This document shows positions 33,644 to 37,412 of a stretch of DNA of 37,412 nt, one piece after another (positions within the stretch are counted from its first letter, which is position 1; every line of letters starts with the position of its first letter). Source of the stretch: Streptosporangiales bacterium (GTDB lineage: Bacteria; Actinomycetota; Actinomycetes; Streptosporangiales; WHST01); contig WHST01000062.1 of the NCBI GenBank assembly GCA_009379955.1, forward strand, positions 1 to 37,412, read 5' to 3'. The position numbers and the translations under genes were made by a program. The notes beneath the pieces were generated by a model. The model saw only the letters and a program-made list of their open reading frames with translations, ran no database searches and was not told the DNA's origin.

Positions 33644-34216
33644 CTATGCGTCGCGGACGGGCTCGTAGATGAGGAGAGCGATGTCATCGCCGATGCTCCG
33701 GGTGTCGACGAGGCGCATCGGCTTCTTGTCGCTGCTCTCGCCGAAGAGGCGCTGACCGGTACCGAGAACGACCGGGTAGATCATCAGCCGCAGCTCGTCG
33801 ACGAGGTCGTGCTCCAGCAGCGTGCGCAGGAGCTGGAAGCTGCCATAGACGACGATGTTCCCGTTCACCTCGTGCTTCAGCTTCGAGACCTCGTTCACCA
33901 CGTCGCCCTCGAGTACCGTCGAGTTGTTCCAGGCGGGATCTTCGAGGGTCGATGACACGACGTACTTGGGCAGGCTGTTCAACCTGTCCGCCAGATCGCC
34001 ACGCCGGGGTTGCCACCGCGGGGCGAAGAACTCGTAGCTCCGCCGACCCAGCAGCAGGGCCTCGGCGCCCCGCGCCTCGTCGAGCAGGACCTTGCCGACC
34101 TCTTCGCGGCTCTTGATCTCGCCGACCCAGCCGCCGACCCTGAGACCCTCGTTGCCGGCCGGGTCCTGGATGACTCCATCGAGCGAGACGTTCTCGCTCA
34201 TGATGAGCTTTCCCAT
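33644..34216 (-). CDS. Dihydrofolate reductase/RibD-C-fold protein
   Basis: 190 aa. The fold of the RibD C-terminal domain: MGKLIMSENVSLDGVIQDPAG (in part), EALLLGRRSYEFFAPRW, KYVVSSTLEDPAWNNSTVL, VVYGSFQLLRTLLEHDLVDEL and YPVVLGTGQRLF. It probably binds NADPH and reduces an unknown substrate; family members often sit beside ECF sigma genes. ATG 34216 has gagggag 6 bases upstream. It is divergent from the second SigG-like sigma gene. Confidence 0.9.
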   Translation of the reverse strand: MGKLIMSENVSLDGVIQDPAGNEGLRVGGWVGEIKSREEVGKVLLDEARGAEALLLGRRSYEFFAPRWQPRRGDLADRLNSLPKYVVSSTLEDPAWNNSTVLEGDVVNEVSKLKHEVNGNIVVYGSFQLLRTLLEHDLVDELRLMIYPVVLGTGQRLFGESSDKKPMRLVDTRSIGDDIALLIYEPVRDA

Positions 34217-34367
34217 TCGGTTCTCCCTCGTTGGCTCGTCCGATCGCTGATGTAGACACCATGACGTCGGGAAAGTGGGCGCCGCCGAACCGCCCGGTTC
34301 GCCCTCGGGCCTGTTCCATACGTGGGAGGAGCACAGCGAGCCAGGGAAGGAAGGTGACGCGAGGGTG

Positions 34368-35375
34368 GTGACCGGCGACCTGATGTCCCGAGCCCGGAGC
34401 GGGGACAGCGACGCGTTCCAGGAGCTGACCGAGCCGCACCGCCGAGAGCTACTGGTGCATTGCTACCGGCTGCTCGGATCCTTCCAGGATGCCGAGGACG
34501 CGCTCCAGGACACGCTGCTGAGCGCCTGGCAAGGCCTCGCAGGCTTCGAGGGTCGCGCCTCACTCCGCACCTGGCTGTACCGGATCGCCACCAACCGGTG
34601 CCTCAACGTGCGTCGTTCGGCCCGGCGGCGCCAGGCCAAGGAGTGGGACGTGCCCCATGTCGAACCGCCCGAGCCGACCCGGCTCGGCGAAGTCGTCTGG
34701 CTCGAGCCCTTCCCCGACGCCCTCCTCGAGGGGGCGCTCGGTCCCGAGGCCCGCTACGAGCAGACCGAATCCATCTCCCTGGCCTTCGTGACCGCCCTCC
34801 AGGTCCTGCCGCCTCGCCAGGTCGCCGTCCTCATCCTGCGCGACGTTCTCGGGTTCCACGCCGACGAGGTCGCCGGCATGCTCGACTCGAGCGTCGACTC
34901 GGTCACCAGCGCCCTCAAACGAGCCCGCGCCGGCCTGCAGCGCATCCGACCGACGGCCGGACGCCGCGTACCGGCACCGGCCTCGGACTCACCGTCCGAG
35001 GATGCGCTGGTGGCGAGGTTCGTCAGGGCGTACGAGGCCGCCGATCTCGACGCGCTGGCGACCCTGCTGACGGACGACGTCTTCGTCTCGATGCCGCCGA
35101 TGCCCTTCGAGTACGAGGGCCGCGACGTCGTGGCCCGCTTCTGCGCCGGCCTGTTCGGCGCGGGACGGAGGTTCGACCTCGTGCCGACGCGAGCCAACGG
35201 TCAGCCGGCGTTCGGCGCCTACCTCCGCGCGCCTACCGGCACACGGGACGGGATCGGCCTCCTCGTCCTCACCCTCAGGGGCGACCGGATCTCCGCGATG
35301 ACCCGCTTCGACAACAGCGTGCTCCCCTCGTTCGGCCTACCGCGTTCGCTCCCGAGCCGAATCGTCGAGTCCTAG
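34368..35375 (+). CDS. SigG-like ECF sigma factor with SnoaL-like domain (paralogue 2)
   Basis: 335 aa, same plan as the factor at 4541: region 2 about 10-85 (EPHRRELLVHCYRLLGSFQDAEDALQD, in part; RASLRTWLYRIATNRCLNVRR), linker WLEPFPD, region 4 about 140-195 (PRQVAVLILRDVLGFHADEVAGMLDSSVDSVTSAL, in part) and a SnoaL-like domain about 210-330 (VSMPPMPFEYEG, RANGQPAFGAYL). The start is uncertain: GTG 34365, GTG 34368 or ATG 34383; no clear SD at good distance. It faces the RibD-like gene. The shared phrase MPPMP and ANGQPA..F/Y in both paralogues shows close kinship. Confidence 0.88.
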   Translation: MTGDLMSRARSGDSDAFQELTEPHRRELLVHCYRLLGSFQDAEDALQDTLLSAWQGLAGFEGRASLRTWLYRIATNRCLNVRRSARRRQAKEWDVPHVEPPEPTRLGEVVWLEPFPDALLEGALGPEARYEQTESISLAFVTALQVLPPRQVAVLILRDVLGFHADEVAGMLDSSVDSVTSALKRARAGLQRIRPTAGRRVPAPASDSPSEDALVARFVRAYEAADLDALATLLTDDVFVSMPPMPFEYEGRDVVARFCAGLFGAGRRFDLVPTRANGQPAFGAYLRAPTGTRDGIGLLVLTLRGDRISAMTRFDNSVLPSFGLPRSLPSRIVES

Positions 35376-35386
35376 GCAGCAGCCTC

Positions 35387-37198
35387 CTAGGCGGGGGCGG
35401 TCTCCGGGCGGCGCTGGTCCGGGTCGCGGAAGCGCTCCTCGGTGAGCGCGGCGGCCGCGACGTCGCCGGCGTAGTGGCGCCTGGCCCGGAACAGCACGAC
35501 CCCGCTCGCCAGCAGCGGTATCAGCATGATCGCGAACGTCCACCGCAGGCCGAGCTCGCCGCCGCCCGCGAGGTGGTCGGAGAGCAGCCCGAACAGGACC
35601 GGGGCCAATCCCTCGGCGCCGGTCTTCAGCACGGTGCGCAGTGACTCGGCGCGGCCCCACAGCCGGTTCTCGACGACGTCGAGTCGGGCCGAGTCGAGCG
35701 CGGGGTTGGGCCACGCGAGGGCCGCGGCGACGAGGATCAGCACGGGGAACGCGAGCAGGAAGTTCTGCGATATCAGCACGATCGGCAGCACCAGCGGCAC
35801 CAGGAGGTAGCCGGACGCTCCGACGATCATCCGGCCGGAGAACTTGCCCTTGCTCACCAGCCAGTCGCCGAACCGGCCGCCGACGAGCACGCCGAGGACG
35901 GCGCCCAGGCCGATGACCGGGAAGACCACGGCGACCACGGCGTTGCCCAGGTCGAAGTGACTGCCGATGAACAAGATGCCGAACGTCTTGAGCCCGGCGA
36001 AGAAGAAGTAGCCCAGCGCGGACGAGACGATGAGCGCGACGTTGCTCGGGATCTTCAGCAGGTACTTGATCGCCCGGTGGATGGGGACCTTCGCGGGATC
36101 CTCGTCGAGCATCGCCGACGGCGTCGGGGTGATGCCGGCGTCACGTACGCGGTCGTGCACCGACCGCTCGTCGACCTCCCTCTTGACCCGGTGCTTCGCG
36201 CCCGGCGGGTCGACGGGCTCGAGCCGGTCCTGACCACCGCGCTTGGGCTCCCTGACCCGCCAGACCGCGACCGTGAGCAGGATGGCCGGGATCGCGAAGA
36301 GGACGAACACCACGCGCCACGGCATGATCGCCGTCACCGCGCCGGCCACCGCGTAGCCGAGGCCCGTACCGAGCAGCTCACCGGCCAGGATGAAGCCGAG
36401 CACGCGGCCGCGCTCGTGCGGGAAGAACAGGTCACCGACGAGCGACGCGATCGCGGGCCCCGCCACCGCGACCACGACGCCCATCGCGATGCGGGTGAGG
36501 ATGAGCCAGCCGAACGTCGGCGCGAGCGCGCAGCCGATCATCGCGAGCGCCCACAGCGCGACGGAGATCGCGAGCAGCCTGGTGCGGTTGATCCGGTCGG
36601 TGAGCATGCCGATGGGGATGGTGGCGAGGCCGCCGGACAGCGCGACGACCGAGATCAGCAGCCCGATCTGGCCGTTGCTCAGCCCGAGGTCGGACTTCAG
36701 CGGGTCGGCGGCCGCGCCGATCGCCCCCATGTCGGCACCCGCGAGGGCGAGCACGCCGGCGAGGAGGACGATGACGCGCTTACGCTCCGGCCCGCCCACC
36801 ATGTCGGTGACCCGGCGGTCGGCGGCCTCGCCCGCACGCCTGGTGAACCGCGCAGTGAAACGCGCACCGGTGTGCAGGCCCTTGCCGCCGACCGCGGCCG
36901 CCTTCTGCGCCCCAGAGACGACCTTCTTGCGCCAGGCGGGGGTCTCCCCCGCGGCCGTCCCCTCGCCACCTTGGGTACCGGGTCCGTGCGGCGGCTCACC
37001 CTGCGGCGGGCCGCCCTGCGGAGGCGGGCCTTGCGGAGGCGAGCCCTGCGGTGGCGGACCCTGCCAGGGCGGGCCCTGCGGAGCTGGACCCTGCGGTGGC
37101 GGACCCTGCCAGGGCGGGCCCTGCGGGAAGGGACCAGGTCCCGCCGGCTGCCCCTGCTGGTTGGGGTCCGGCTGGCTCGGGTCGGCTGGTCGCGACAA
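35387..37198 (-). CDS. MFS transporter with PQG-rich N-terminal tail
   Basis: 603 aa. A disordered cytoplasmic tail (1-90) of PPQGPPWQG-type repeats is followed by an amphipathic basic stretch (about 90-130) and 12 membrane helices. MFS motif A reads GMLTDRINRTRLLAIS (about 195-210); the mid loop (330-375) is long and charged. Substrate unknown; layout is like the spinster-type/exporter MFS of actinobacteria. Start TTG 37198 is supported by aggagg 7 bases upstream on this strand; no ATG in frame is better. Its stop is 11 bases from that of the converging sigma gene. Confidence 0.88.
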   Translation of the reverse strand: MSRPADPSQPDPNQQGQPAGPGPFPQGPPWQGPPPQGPAPQGPPWQGPPPQGSPPQGPPPQGGPPQGEPPHGPGTQGGEGTAAGETPAWRKKVVSGAQKAAAVGGKGLHTGARFTARFTRRAGEAADRRVTDMVGGPERKRVIVLLAGVLALAGADMGAIGAAADPLKSDLGLSNGQIGLLISVVALSGGLATIPIGMLTDRINRTRLLAISVALWALAMIGCALAPTFGWLILTRIAMGVVVAVAGPAIASLVGDLFFPHERGRVLGFILAGELLGTGLGYAVAGAVTAIMPWRVVFVLFAIPAILLTVAVWRVREPKRGGQDRLEPVDPPGAKHRVKREVDERSVHDRVRDAGITPTPSAMLDEDPAKVPIHRAIKYLLKIPSNVALIVSSALGYFFFAGLKTFGILFIGSHFDLGNAVVAVVFPVIGLGAVLGVLVGGRFGDWLVSKGKFSGRMIVGASGYLLVPLVLPIVLISQNFLLAFPVLILVAAALAWPNPALDSARLDVVENRLWGRAESLRTVLKTGAEGLAPVLFGLLSDHLAGGGELGLRWTFAIMLIPLLASGVVLFRARRHYAGDVAAAALTEERFRDPDQRRPETAPA

Positions 37199-37267
37199 CG
37201 CATCTCCTCCTACCGAGAAACCTACGGCCTCCGATGCGCACGTGGGACGCGAGGTTCGCCGGCCGGC

Positions 37268-37285
37268 GGGACACTAGTGTGTCCC
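37268..37285. promoter_or_regulatory. Palindromic site gggacac-tagt-gtgtccc upstream of MFS gene
   Basis: Arms of 7 with a 4-base centre, about 70 bases before the MFS TTG and 38 before the transposase ATG. It suits a repressor binding site for the transporter, or a feature at the edge of the insertion sequence. Confidence 0.4.
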
Positions 37286-37322
37286 GTCGTTAATTCGTAG
37301 GTTAAGTCGGTATGGTGGTGGC

Positions 37323-37412
37323 ATGCCGAGAACTGGGCGTCCGAAGGCGGAGTTGGTGTTGACCGGTGCCGAGCGGGAGCAACTGATCGGCTGGTCTCGG
37401 CGGGCGAAGTCC
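37323..37412 (+). mobile_element. IS630-family transposase, N-terminus (runs off the window)
   Basis: The first 30 residues, MPRTGRPKAELVLTGAEREQ followed by LIGWSRRAKS, match the opening of actinobacterial IS630-family transposases, where the helix-turn-helix domain begins. The DDE domain would lie beyond the window. The left end of the element should be near 37286-37300, in the locally AT-rich ttaattcgtaggttaag; IS630 elements insert at TA, but the terminal repeat cannot be proven without the other end. Confidence 0.7.

Overview
The window is high-GC DNA from an actinomycete. Evidence for this: GTG and TTG starts, many leaderless starts, a divergent upp/tadA pair beside tRNA-Ser, SigE-family and SigG-like ECF sigma factors, no glutathione genes, and large membrane proteins with Q/P/G-rich cytoplasmic tails. 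Genus cannot be fixed from this alone. About 37 protein genes, one intact tRNA, one tRNA fragment and several gene remnants are supported.

Layout. (1) 1-1845: a decayed strip. It holds the tail of a Stf0-type sulfotransferase, then the 3' half only of a tRNA-Ser(GGA), which looks like the right attachment scar of an integrated element lying to the left. Next come the C-terminus of an MBL-fold hydrolase overlapping a winged-helix regulator, and an SDR gene with its middle deleted. (2) 1842-4320, minus strand: argG, a 55-aa ORF and a Ppm1/Tcmp/TylC-type methyltransferase in a tight overlapping series, read from a promoter covered with ATGCA repeats. (3) 4541-6785: SigG-like ECF sigma factor divergent from a DinB/DUF664 protein, then a small membrane protein. 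(4) 7039-13219: Lnt-like nitrilase membrane enzyme, sulfotransferase, three nested perfect palindromes, two small conserved proteins, a vWA lipoprotein and a tandem SnoaL protein. (5) 13378-17014: tRNA-Ser(CGA), tadA, upp, a gamma-glutamyltransferase homologue without signal peptide, a small membrane protein and a PH-domain protein. (6) 17021-19720: a 25-bp hairpin, a small secreted peptide, an MgtC-family protein and an APC permease. (7) 19710-25862: a glcDEF-type glycolate oxidase operon divergent from SMP-30 and a PfkB-family protein with an altered catalytic loop. (8) 25998-29598: cold-shock protein, GNAT, HMG-CoA lyase and two RDD-family paralogues, one with a prion-like tail of about 160 residues. 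(9) 29769-37198: SigE-family sigma factor coupled to a membrane BNR-propeller protein, an Nramp-related transporter, two DUF202 proteins, a RibD/DHFR-fold protein divergent from a second SigG-like sigma factor, and an MFS transporter. (10) 37323-end: the first 30 residues of an IS630-family transposase.

How the genes may work together. The glcDEF genes oxidise 2-hydroxyacids such as glycolate, and the divergent SMP-30 and PfkB genes suggest a small sugar-acid locus sharing a palindromic operator. The two SigG-like sigma factors each face an unrelated small enzyme-fold gene on the opposite strand. The sigma/propeller pair looks like a sigma factor with its own membrane sensor or antagonist. 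I saw no CRISPR array, no recognisable defence island and no complete biosynthetic cluster. The most unusual items are the stacked palindromes, the sigma/propeller pair, the prion-like RDD protein, the orphan secreted peptide and the tRNA attachment scar.
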